Of a stretch of 5,828 bases of DNA, positions 1 through 5,775 are shown one piece after another. A model generated the notes under the pieces. That model saw only the letters and a list, made by a program, of their open reading frames with translations, did no database searches and was not told the DNA's origin. The DNA comes from Onstottus_B sp035558335 (GTDB taxonomy: Bacteria > Acidobacteriota > Blastocatellia > UBA7656). The stretch is from assembly GCA_035558335.1 (NCBI GenBank), contig DATMCM010000477.1:1-5828 (forward strand). Direction: 5' to 3'. How positions within the stretch are numbered: position 1 is the first letter of the stretch; the number at the start of each line of letters is the position of its first letter. A program made the translations under genes and the position numbers.

Positions 1-350
1 CCGCCGGTCTTCTGAATCAACGCCGTGTCGCGAAGCGTGCCGAAGATCGAGTCCATCGAGTCTTCGATCGGCAGTACGAAGCAGGCTGATAACTGAGCGA
101 GATTTCGACCGGCGTTCATCAAGGTCGGAGAGTTCGGCAGAAACTCGAGCGAGGTCATAACCTCAAAGAAAGCTGATTCCGAAGCAGTCGAATCTTCGAG
201 AGAGCCGTGTTTGAGGTCAGCTTCGGCAACGCAGCGGGCGACTCGGCGAAACATCTGCTCCGGCGTTTCACTGATGCGGCCGCGCTGGTCGCGCGCCAGT
301 ATACGCTTCTCGAGGACTCGCAACGCGTTTTCATTTAGTTCGGGTTTCAT
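1..350 (-). CDS. nrdJ: Adenosylcobalamin-dependent (class II) ribonucleotide reductase, N-terminal part, cut by window edge
   Basis: This enzyme reduces ribonucleotides to deoxyribonucleotides in the cytoplasm, using adenosylcobalamin to make the active-site radical. An open frame of 116 complete codons starts at the ATG at 350-348 and leaves the window with no stop. Residues 5-38 match the usual N-terminal block (LNENALRVLEKR, then ETPEQMFRRVA). LPNSPTLMNAG is at about 71-81, and LSACFVLP then DSMDSIF is at about 87-103. The frame ends in ALIQKTG, just before the glycine-rich stretch typical of NrdJ. Cys90 in the SACF motif aligns with the redox cysteine that reduces the substrate in this superfamily (Cys225 in E. 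coli NrdA). The conserved core starts almost at Met1, so there is no room for an N-terminal ATP-cone. No clear Shine-Dalgarno precedes the start. It lies 86 bp downstream of the deacetylase on the same strand and may be co-transcribed with it. The family call is firm; catalytic completeness cannot be judged here. Confidence 0.93.
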   Translation of the reverse strand, partial: MKPELNENALRVLEKRILARDQRGRISETPEQMFRRVARCVAEADLKHGSLEDSTASESAFFEVMTSLEFLPNSPTLMNAGRNLAQLSACFVLPIEDSMDSIFGTLRDTALIQKTG

Positions 351-363
351 CGCTTTGTGTTCG

Positions 364-391
364 CGCCTTAGCGACTTAGCGTCTTTGCGTG
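364..391. repeat. Short octanucleotide-periodic intergenic repeat
   Basis: Three consecutive 8-base units CGCCTTAG, CGACTTAG and CGTCTTTG, then CGTG, follow the pattern CGNCTTWG. They occupy part of the 86-bp gap between the deacetylase and the ribonucleotide reductase. The units resemble those in the arms of the large inverted repeat at 1462-1561. In the direction of the genes the element would lie in the leader of nrdJ. Its function is unknown. It looks like a dispersed intergenic repeat rather than coding DNA. Confidence 0.5.
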
Positions 392-436
392 AATATTGAT
401 CTGTGAGTGTTCATCCGGATGGATCCGTGCGTCCGC

Positions 437-1381
437 TTACGAAGACAGCGCCTCAATGTGAGTCCTCACCGTCTCCCCAAGCGCATCCAGGTTGTATCCG
501 CCTTCAAGCACCGATACCACGCGCGCAGAAGCGTGACGCTCCGCAAGCCCCATCACTTCCTTGGTCATCTCGCGGAAATCTGAGTCTTCCAGCAGGAGCC
601 CACCCAACGGATCACCGCGCCTCGAATCAAATCCCGCGGAGATGATCACCAGGTCGGGCGGAAACGCTTGCTGAATGCTCGTCAGGGCATCGATGAAAGC
701 TTGATGATGCGCGGCCCGGGCTGTTCCTGCGCTTAGCGGGATGTTCAGCGTCGTCCCGTCGCCTTTGCCTTCGCCGGTTTCACGCGCAGCGCCAGTTCCG
801 GGATAGAAAGGATACTGATGCATTGAGAAATAGAAGACCGAGGGATCGCTGTAAAAGATGTCCTGAGTGCCGTTGCCGTGATGCACGTCCCAGTCGATGA
901 TCAGCACCCGCTCCGCGCCATACCGAGCTTGCGCATAGCGTGCGGCGATCGCGGCGTTGTTGAACAAGCAGAACCCCATCGCGCGGTTTGGAGTCGCGTG
1001 ATGCCCCGGCGGCCGAACGAGCGCGAACGCGTTTCGTCCTTCGCTGGCGTTGCCGGCGAACACATGATCGACGGCGGCAATCGCGGCGCCGGCCGCCAGT
1101 CGGGCCACCTGGTACGACTCGCTGCTGATGACGGTGTCGAGATCTACGAACGGCACGGACTTTTCGCAAAGTGTTCTTAACTGATCAATGAGCTGATGGC
1201 CGTGGCAGCGAGAGATGTCTTCGTCAGACGCGGCCTTTGGTGTGAGGTGCTGAAGCTTAGCCCACAGAGTTTCGTCGCCCTGGAGCGCGGAGAGGATGAC
1301 TTTGAGGCGTTGCGGATTCTCCGGATGACGACCTGTTTTGTGTTCGAGAAATGAAGGATCGTAGATCAGCGCAGTGGCCAT
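437..1381 (-). CDS. Zinc-dependent histone deacetylase / acetylpolyamine amidohydrolase family protein
   Basis: This 314-residue cytoplasmic hydrolase belongs to the arginase/deacetylase fold. It should remove acetyl groups from acetyl-lysine or acetylated polyamines; the sequence does not decide the substrate. The whole domain is present. An N-terminal block (GRHPENPQRL, 17-26) is followed by RPPGHHA (123-129), which supplies the catalytic His127/His128 pair. GFCLFNNAA (136-144) and IIDWDVHHGNG (161-171) come next, with likely zinc ligands Asp165 and His167. AGFD (249-252) gives the third ligand, Asp252. LEGGYN (292-297) carries the catalytic tyrosine Tyr296. The RPPGHHA and EGGYN forms are those of class II (HDAC6-like) and bacterial HDAH/AcuC-type enzymes rather than class I. 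The length suits a single-domain bacterial member and no catalytic residue is missing. The start at 1381 is favoured because conserved sequence begins within the first ten residues. No ribosome-binding site is seen, but a TATAAT box lies just upstream. Confidence 0.93.
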   Translation of the reverse strand: MATALIYDPSFLEHKTGRHPENPQRLKVILSALQGDETLWAKLQHLTPKAASDEDISRCHGHQLIDQLRTLCEKSVPFVDLDTVISSESYQVARLAAGAAIAAVDHVFAGNASEGRNAFALVRPPGHHATPNRAMGFCLFNNAAIAARYAQARYGAERVLIIDWDVHHGNGTQDIFYSDPSVFYFSMHQYPFYPGTGAARETGEGKGDGTTLNIPLSAGTARAAHHQAFIDALTSIQQAFPPDLVIISAGFDSRRGDPLGGLLLEDSDFREMTKEVMGLAERHASARVVSVLEGGYNLDALGETVRTHIEALSS

Positions 1382-1387
1382 GCCGCG

Positions 1388-1393
1388 ATTATA
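1388..1393 (-). promoter_or_regulatory. Candidate -10 box for the deacetylase, possibly leaderless
   Basis: On the minus strand these bases read TATAAT, the consensus -10 hexamer, with six bases between it and the ATG at 1381. If it is used, transcription would start at or next to the A of the start codon. That would give a leaderless mRNA, which fits the lack of a Shine-Dalgarno sequence. No good -35 element is seen; TTGGCG at 1418-1413 is 19 bases away and weak. A six-base match can occur by chance. Confidence 0.4.
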
Positions 1394-1461
1394 GTCGAAT
1401 CAACTACCGAGACGCCAAGATCAGGGTAGCGTTTTAAGCATCGGCGGGAAGTTTGTAGCAT

Positions 1462-1561
1462 CTCACTGCGAAAGCTCGGCGTCTCAGCGTCTCTGCGGTT
1501 AGACACACTCACAACATTATCTAACCGCAGAGACGCTGAGACGCCGAGCTTTCGCAGTGAG
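1462..1561. repeat. Perfect 42-bp inverted repeat with a 16-base loop
   Basis: The arms at 1462-1503 and 1520-1561 are exact reverse complements over 42 bases, separated by a 16-base loop (1504-1519). Each arm includes two octamers of one type, CGTCTCAG and CGTCTCTG on the plus strand in the left arm, so the element is built from the same periodic sequence as 364-391. It sits between the remnant permease and the deacetylase, both on the minus strand. A transcript crossing it could fold into a very stable hairpin. Neither end is followed by a T-run, so it is not a canonical intrinsic terminator. A MITE-like or REP-like dispersed element, or a processing/attenuation hairpin, are possibilities. 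No transposase or clear target duplication is visible. Confidence 0.92.
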
Positions 1562-1600
1562 TTAGTCCGGCAGCGAGATAGAATCTAAAGCCGCCAAACA

Positions 1601-1981
1601 CTACTCGTACCGAAGCGCGACCATTGGGTCGACCTTTGTAGCGCGGCGGGCAGGGATGAAACAGGCTACCAGAGCCACTCCGATCAGGATCAGGGCGATA
1701 ACGGTGAACGTGAGCGGATCGCTCGGGCTGACGCCATAGACCAGGCTCGCTATCAACCGGGTCAAGCCAAGCGCCGCTCCAACACCGACCGCGACTCCAA
1801 TCAGCGCGAGCGACATTCCGTTTCTCAACACCAGACCGAGCACGCTGCTGCGGGATGCCCCAAGCGCCATGCGAATTCCTATTTCGTGCGTGCGCTGCCC
1901 TACTGAATAGGCGATCACTCCATACAGGCCGATCGACGCCATCACCAGCGCGACGCCGGCAAAGATCGACATCAGAATCAT
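1601..1981 (-). pseudogene. C-terminal remnant of a MacB/FtsX-type (ADOP-like) permease
   Basis: The 126-residue frame aligns without gaps to residues 696-821 of the full permease at 2104-4569, with 82 identical positions by eye (about 65%). It keeps the last FtsX module: a first membrane helix (about 1-25), the cytoplasmic block QRTHEIGIRMALGA (28-41), two further hydrophobic stretches (about 56-75 and 92-110), and the end motif PARRATKVDPMVALRYE. The first roughly 695 residues expected of the family are absent: both periplasmic domains and the first FtsX module. Homology starts at the first methionine, one base from a heptamer repeat array, and a TGA lies in frame within that array (2020-2018). 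There is no ribosome-binding site. The divergence rules out a very recent duplicate of the neighbouring gene. It is most likely a decayed second permease of a tandem pair; a small stand-alone membrane protein is less likely. Confidence 0.85.
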
Positions 1982-1982
1982 G

Positions 1983-2102
1983 TCCGTAGTCAGTAGTCCG
2001 TAGTCAGTAGTCCGTAGTCAGTAGTCCGGGAATTTTTGTGTAGCATTGAGCCCGGACTTCTAACTACGGACTACGGACTACTGACTACGGACTATTGATT
2101 AC
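1983..2102. repeat. Inverted heptanucleotide-repeat element filling the permease-remnant spacer
   Basis: The left array has three exact copies of the 14-mer TCCGTAGTCAGTAG (1983-2024), followed by TCCGGG. Each 14-mer is itself two related heptamers, TCCGTAG and TCAGTAG. The right array (2061-2102) has six heptamers of the opposite sense: TAACTAC, GGACTAC, GGACTAC, TGACTAC, GGACTAT, TGATTAC. The inner ends AGTCCGGG (2023-2030) and CCCGGACT (2051-2058) pair exactly around a 20-base loop. The outer pairing is imperfect because the right array has an extra half-unit and point changes. The element ends one base from the stop codon of the full permease and one base from the start of the remnant. 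It could fold in the permease transcript, but it lacks the T-run of an intrinsic terminator. Confidence 0.9.
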
Positions 2103-2103
2103 T

Positions 2104-4569
2104 TCACTCGCATCTCAGCGCGATCATCGGGTCTACTGTGGTCGCTCGGCGGGCTGGCACCAAACAGGCTATCAGAGCCACTCCTGTCAGGATCACCGAA
2201 AATGCCGCGAACGTTAGCGGGTCGGTCGTGCTGACCCCATACAGCAGGCTTGTCATCAGCCGGGTTAGCGTAAACGCACCGGCAAGCCCGGCGGCGACGC
2301 CGATCAACGCCAGCGTCATCCCTTGTCTGACGACCAGGCTCAACACGTTGCTTGTTCTTGCGCCAAGCGCCATTCGAATTCCCAATTCGTGAGTGCGCTG
2401 AACTACGGAATAAGACATAACTCCGTAGATCCCCACCGCTGCCAGCACCAAGGCGATAACCGCGAAGCCCACAAGCAGGAGCATGTTCAATCGGCGTTCG
2501 CCGAGCGCGCTTGAAGCAAGCTGTTCCATGCTCTTCACATCGTAGACCGGTTGATCGGGATCGAGGGCAAGCACTTCGCCTCGCACCGCGGTTGACAGAC
2601 TCAACGGGTCCATACGGGTTTTGACTGCCAGGTACATATATCTATTTGGGTTCTGCAGGTAAGGGTAATAGACTTGTTCCCGGCCTTCCTGACCAAGCCC
2701 GTACTCTTTGACCTGATCGATCCCGTAGTGACTGACGTGCGCGACGACGCCGACGATCTCACCCCACTTGATATTGTTGGCGTTATCGAACTGAGCGACA
2801 AATCTCTTTCCTACTGCGCTGCCATTCGGCCAGAACCGACGCTCGAACATCTCGTCGACAACTGCGACCGGCGGCGCTGTTTCGGTATCGGCCTCGGTGA
2901 ACAGCCTTCCTTCTTTCAAAGCGATCTCCATCGTCGAGAAGTAGTCGGCCGAAACGGTGCGCCGGTCTGCTTCAATGTACGGAATGCCTTTGAATTTTCT
3001 TAGCCCTTCGTCAACGTCCGGACGCTCGACGGCTGTCGATCCTGAACTGTAGGAGCCGCTCAGTGGAAGTTCTGAGATGACCGAGGCCGAGGCCACGCCC
3101 GGTAAGGCCCGAACGCGTTCAAGCAAACTCCGATAGAGGGCCGCCTGCTGGGGATCCTCTTTATACTTCGTTCTCGGCAGCGAGAGCCGCATCGTAAGAA
3201 TCCGTTCGGTGCTGAACCCGAGGTTGAGATCGAGAAGACGGCCGAAACTCCGAATCATCAGCCCAGCGCCCACAAGCAGCACGAGCGCGAATGCGACTTC
3301 AGAGATGACCAGTACATTTCTCAATCGATGCCGCCCGCCGGTCGAACCTCGGCCTCCTTCTTTGAGCGCGTCTTGCAAGTCGGGCTTCGAGGCTTGCAGT
3401 GCAGGCGCAAGCCCGAACACCAAACCGGTCAAGATTGACGCAAACAAAGTGAAGCCGGCCACGCGCCAATCGAGCCCGACCTCGTCGAGCCGCGGAATAT
3501 CAGACGGCCCAAAGGCAACAAACGCCCTCACGCAAGTCCACGCGAGCGCCAAGCCGAGAGCGCTTCCGATCAAAGCCAGCAGCAAGCTCTCAGTGATCAA
3601 CTGGCGAACCAGGCGGCCGCGGCCAGCGCCGAGAGCCGCGCGCACCGCGAACTCTTTTTCTCTCGCGCCCGCCCGCGCCAGCAGGAGGTTTGCCACGTTG
3701 ACGCAGGCGATCAGAAGCACAAACGCGACCGCGCCCAACAACACCCATAGCGCGGGGCGAAGCTTGCCTACCAGTTCGTCAAGCATCGGGACGAAGAACA
3801 GTCCCCACCCGCCATCCTGAGGATAGTTGCTCGGGTATCGCTCCTGGAGAGTGGCGGCGATGTTCGACAACTCGACGCCCGCTTGTTCGGGTGTGACACC
3901 GGGCTTGATCTTCGCGACAACCTCGAGCCCGTGACTTCCGCGGTCGTCGGGTTTTGCTTTGTCTATCGCAAGCGGTATCCAGATGTCGTCCTTATCGGGG
4001 AAGCGAAACCCGTCCGGCATCACCCCGATCACCGAGTAGTTCTCGCCGTTTATTCCGACAGATTCTCCAACGATATCGGGTTGAGAGCCGAAGCGACTCT
4101 GCCACAACGAGTAACTCAGAAGTGCGACTCTGTTGCTGCCGGGTTGATCTTCGTCTTGCGAGAAGGTGCGGCCGAGCTTCGCGTTTATGCCAAGCACCGG
4201 GAAGAGGCTTGCGTTCACAAACGCCGCGTTGACCCGCACCGGGTCCTGCTGGCCGGTTAGATTGACCCCGCCTCCCTGGTAAGCCGCGATGTCTTCGAAA
4301 GACTCGGTCATCTGATTCAAGTCGAGAAGCTCGGGCTCGGAGATCCAGTTCTTGGGTATGCCCTCCGTCTCAAACTTGCCCCAGATGCGAACCAGCCGGT
4401 CGGGGTCCTTGAACGGCAGCGGTTTGAGCAACAGCGCGTTCACCACGCTGAAGATTGCGGTGTTAGCTCCTATTCCGAGCGCAAGCGTGAGCGTCGCGAC
4501 GGCCGTGAAGCCCGGGCTCTTGCGAAGCATTCTGAAGCTGTAGCGAAGATCGTGGAGCAGATTTTCCAT
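2104..4569 (-). CDS. Two-module MacB/FtsX-type ABC permease, ADOP-like
   Basis: This 821-residue inner-membrane protein has two complete MacB-like halves fused in tandem, as in the acidobacterial duplicated orphan permease family. It starts with the typical cytoplasmic lead HDLRYSFRMLRKSPGF (6-21) and a first helix (about 22-48). A large periplasmic domain (about 50-270) is followed by three helices of the first FtsX module (about 272-297, 325-350 and 370-390). The second half repeats this order: a helix at about 418-438, a periplasmic domain (about 445-690), and a final module with helices at about 694-720, 750-772 and 785-805. The coupling motifs EFAVRAALGA (306-315) and HELGIRMALGA (727-737) face the ATPase. 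The end PARRATTVDPMIALRCE is typical, although the penultimate residue is Cys where the remnant paralogue has Tyr. The start is supported by the conserved N-terminus but has no clear Shine-Dalgarno. An ATPase gene lies 73 bp upstream, so this copy is not orphaned. The substrate is unknown; export, or use of ATP for mechanical signalling in the periplasm, are the family options. Confidence 0.93.
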   Translation of the reverse strand: MENLLHDLRYSFRMLRKSPGFTAVATLTLALGIGANTAIFSVVNALLLKPLPFKDPDRLVRIWGKFETEGIPKNWISEPELLDLNQMTESFEDIAAYQGGGVNLTGQQDPVRVNAAFVNASLFPVLGINAKLGRTFSQDEDQPGSNRVALLSYSLWQSRFGSQPDIVGESVGINGENYSVIGVMPDGFRFPDKDDIWIPLAIDKAKPDDRGSHGLEVVAKIKPGVTPEQAGVELSNIAATLQERYPSNYPQDGGWGLFFVPMLDELVGKLRPALWVLLGAVAFVLLIACVNVANLLLARAGAREKEFAVRAALGAGRGRLVRQLITESLLLALIGSALGLALAWTCVRAFVAFGPSDIPRLDEVGLDWRVAGFTLFASILTGLVFGLAPALQASKPDLQDALKEGGRGSTGGRHRLRNVLVISEVAFALVLLVGAGLMIRSFGRLLDLNLGFSTERILTMRLSLPRTKYKEDPQQAALYRSLLERVRALPGVASASVISELPLSGSYSSGSTAVERPDVDEGLRKFKGIPYIEADRRTVSADYFSTMEIALKEGRLFTEADTETAPPVAVVDEMFERRFWPNGSAVGKRFVAQFDNANNIKWGEIVGVVAHVSHYGIDQVKEYGLGQEGREQVYYPYLQNPNRYMYLAVKTRMDPLSLSTAVRGEVLALDPDQPVYDVKSMEQLASSALGERRLNMLLLVGFAVIALVLAAVGIYGVMSYSVVQRTHELGIRMALGARTSNVLSLVVRQGMTLALIGVAAGLAGAFTLTRLMTSLLYGVSTTDPLTFAAFSVILTGVALIACLVPARRATTVDPMIALRCE

Positions 4570-4597
4570 GGGTTCACAGTTTCGTGTTCAGACTTCA

Positions 4598-4630
4598 GGG
4601 TTTGGGGTTCGAACTCTGAACCACAAACCC
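4598..4630. repeat. Intergenic hairpin between ATPase and permease
   Basis: GGGTTTGGGGTTC (4598-4610) and GAACCACAAACCC (4618-4630) are inverted repeats of 13 bases with one mismatch, around a 7-base loop. A further AAACCTCCAAACC stretch extends the purine/pyrimidine-biased sequence to 4643, up to the ATPase stop codon. It occupies the middle of the 73-bp gap inside the presumed ATPase-permease operon. In the transcript it could tune the ratio of the two products or mRNA stability. There is no T-run. It is a third inverted repeat, distinct in sequence from the other two spacers. Confidence 0.7.
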
Positions 4631-4642
4631 AAACCTCCAAAC

Positions 4643-5359
4643 CTAGTTCATTGCCATCGCGCGTTCTTTCACTTCTTCGTCGACCACGCGGCCGTCAAAT
4701 AAGTGAACGCTGCGGTCGGCGTGCGCGGCGTAGCGCTGATCGTGAGTTACCATACAGATCGTAGCGCCTTGCTGATGAAGCTCGCGAAGCAATTCCATCA
4801 CAGCTTCGCCGTTGACAGAATCGAGGTTTCCGGTGGGCTCGTCTGCAAGCAAGATCAAAGGATCGCCGGCGACCGCGCGCGCGACGGCGACGCGTTGTTG
4901 TTGGCCCCCGGAGAGCTGGCTGGGCAGATGCTTGGCGCGATGCGCCATGCCGACGCGGTCGAGAGCGGCGCGGGCCCGTTCCCGACGTTCAGCCGTCCGG
5001 AGCCCGCGATAGGTGAGCGGCAGCTCGACGTTTTCAAAAACGGTGAGGTCGCCTATCAAGTTGAAACTCTGAAAGATAAATCCTACTTCGCGGTTTCGAA
5101 TTCGGGCTCGTTCGGCGAGCGGAAGGTCGGCGACGGGCTTGCCATCGAGCCAGTAGTTTCCGTCGCTCGGCGTATCAAGCAGTCCGAGGATCGAGAGCAG
5201 AGTCGACTTGCCGCAGCCGGAGGGCCCGTTGATCGACACGAACTCGCCCCGGTTTATGTTCAAGTGTATTCCAGCTAAGGCGTGGGTTTCGACTTCGTCG
5301 GTCAAGAAAACCTTGGTGACTCCTTCGAGAGCAAGCATCGGCTGGTCGGAAGCATTCAT
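4643..5359 (-). CDS. ABC transporter ATP-binding protein, LolD/MacB type
   Basis: This 238-residue cytoplasmic ATPase should drive the permease encoded 73 bp downstream. All nucleotide-binding motifs are intact: Walker A GPSGCGKS (45-52, Lys51), Q-loop Gln97 in FQSFN, signature LSGGQ (149-153), Walker B LILLADE (168-174) with catalytic Glu174, D-loop NLDS (178-181) and switch His206 in VTHD. The sequence NLIGDLTVFENVELPL (100-115) and the overall length are typical of the LolD/MacB/FtsE subgroup, which pairs with permeases having large periplasmic domains. The start at 5359 (residues MNASDQPM) is preferred because GGAGGG sits six bases upstream and homology begins a few residues later. The frame stays open to an ATG at 5572, but those 71 extra residues are Arg/Ser-rich and unlike the family. 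The subfamily is clear; the transported or acted-on substrate is not. Confidence 0.93.
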   Translation of the reverse strand: MNASDQPMLALEGVTKVFLTDEVETHALAGIHLNINRGEFVSINGPSGCGKSTLLSILGLLDTPSDGNYWLDGKPVADLPLAERARIRNREVGFIFQSFNLIGDLTVFENVELPLTYRGLRTAERRERARAALDRVGMAHRAKHLPSQLSGGQQQRVAVARAVAGDPLILLADEPTGNLDSVNGEAVMELLRELHQQGATICMVTHDQRYAAHADRSVHLFDGRVVDEEVKERAMAMN

Positions 5360-5365
5360 CAGTTT

Positions 5366-5371
5366 CCCTCC
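5366..5371 (-). promoter_or_regulatory. Shine-Dalgarno site that fixes the ATPase start
   Basis: The minus strand reads GGAGGG followed by six bases (AAACTG) and then ATG at 5359. This is a strong ribosome-binding site at good spacing. It is the only clear one in the window and it argues against the upstream start at 5572. Confidence 0.8.
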
Positions 5372-5459
5372 ACTTGTAAGCACGCGATCATTTCGAGATC
5401 TCGATCTGGGCCGAGAATCGAATTGTTCAAAGGCTTGTTCCATGGCTATACAGCGTTCG

Positions 5460-5471
5460 ACGTAATTACGT
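5460..5471. promoter_or_regulatory. 12-bp perfect palindrome, possible operator
   Basis: ACGTAATTACGT is a perfect palindrome about 100 bp upstream of the ATPase start. It is AT-rich in the centre within GC-rich surroundings. The size and symmetry suit a site for a dimeric repressor or activator of the ABC operon. No regulator gene is in the window and no second copy was noticed, so the role is a guess. Confidence 0.3.
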
Positions 5472-5685
5472 TCCCGAAATCTCTGTCGGGTGCAACGTTG
5501 AGAAAGCGGCGTCCGCACACACGCTAAACTTGTGGACGCGAGTGAGTGTCGGGTGATTGGAAAAGGTTTCATCGTACTCCGTTGCGCTTGACAACTGACC
5601 AGCAGCGGCGAAAGTTTAGGACCTTCGAGGTCATCGGCAGGTTAAACCAAGAAGATGACTACCCAAACTTTGATTCTGCGCGATC

Positions 5686-5749
5686 TCCTGTGTCTCGGCG
5701 GCTTTGCAATGAGCGGTAAGGGGTATTGCTTTCACCGCTCAGACACGGA
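5686..5749. repeat. Compound imperfect hairpin
   Basis: TGAGCGGT (5710-5717) pairs with ACCGCTCA (5734-5741). The adjacent AGACACGGA (5741-5749) can pair with TCCTGTGTCT (5686-5695) with one bulged base, leaving an internal loop on the left side. Its right flank runs into the GC-periodic repeat. It could be a structured intergenic element, but each stem is short and chance pairing is possible. Confidence 0.4.
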
Positions 5750-5775
5750 GAACGCAGAGGTTACGCACAGAGAAG
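5741..5775. repeat. GC-periodic intergenic repeat, minus-oriented variant
   Basis: On the minus strand this stretch contains CTTCTCTGTGCG, then CTCTGCGTTCTCCGTGTCT. It has the same alternating CTCTG and CGTG/CGT modules seen in the arms at 1462-1561, though the 8-base spacing is less exact. Sequences of this style are common as dispersed intergenic repeats in several bacterial groups. I take it as a diverged relative of the other copies, not as coding DNA. Confidence 0.4.

Noticed and set aside
351..436. Cobalamin riboswitch in front of nrdJ
   Set aside because: It would be plausible for a B12-dependent enzyme, but the 86-bp gap is too short for the usual riboswitch of about 200 bases, and the gap is largely a simple repeat.
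878..1180. 100-codon open frame on the plus strand opposite the deacetylase
   Set aside because: It is antisense to the catalytic core of a complete deacetylase and has no recognisable features.
1462..1561. Rho-independent terminator or insertion-sequence ends
   Set aside because: No T-run follows either arm, the 16-base interior cannot hold a transposase, and no target-site duplication is evident.
1983..2102. CRISPR array
   Set aside because: The repeats are 7 or 14 bases and directly contiguous, with no unique spacers and with opposite orientation in the two halves.
3209..3820. 203-codon open frame on the plus strand inside the permease
   Set aside because: Its product is a low-complexity Ser/Pro/Arg/Thr-rich sequence with no family resemblance. 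It lies opposite well-conserved permease codons, so it is a shadow of GC-rich coding DNA.
4703..5278. 191-codon open frame on the plus strand opposite the ATPase
   Set aside because: It overlaps the Walker A-to-H-loop region of an intact ABC ATPase, and its product shows no recognisable motif.
5360..5572. 71-residue N-terminal extension of the ATPase from the ATG at 5572
   Set aside because: The extension is Arg/Ser-rich and unlike the family. A strong GGAGGG site directly before the ATG at 5359 explains the start better.
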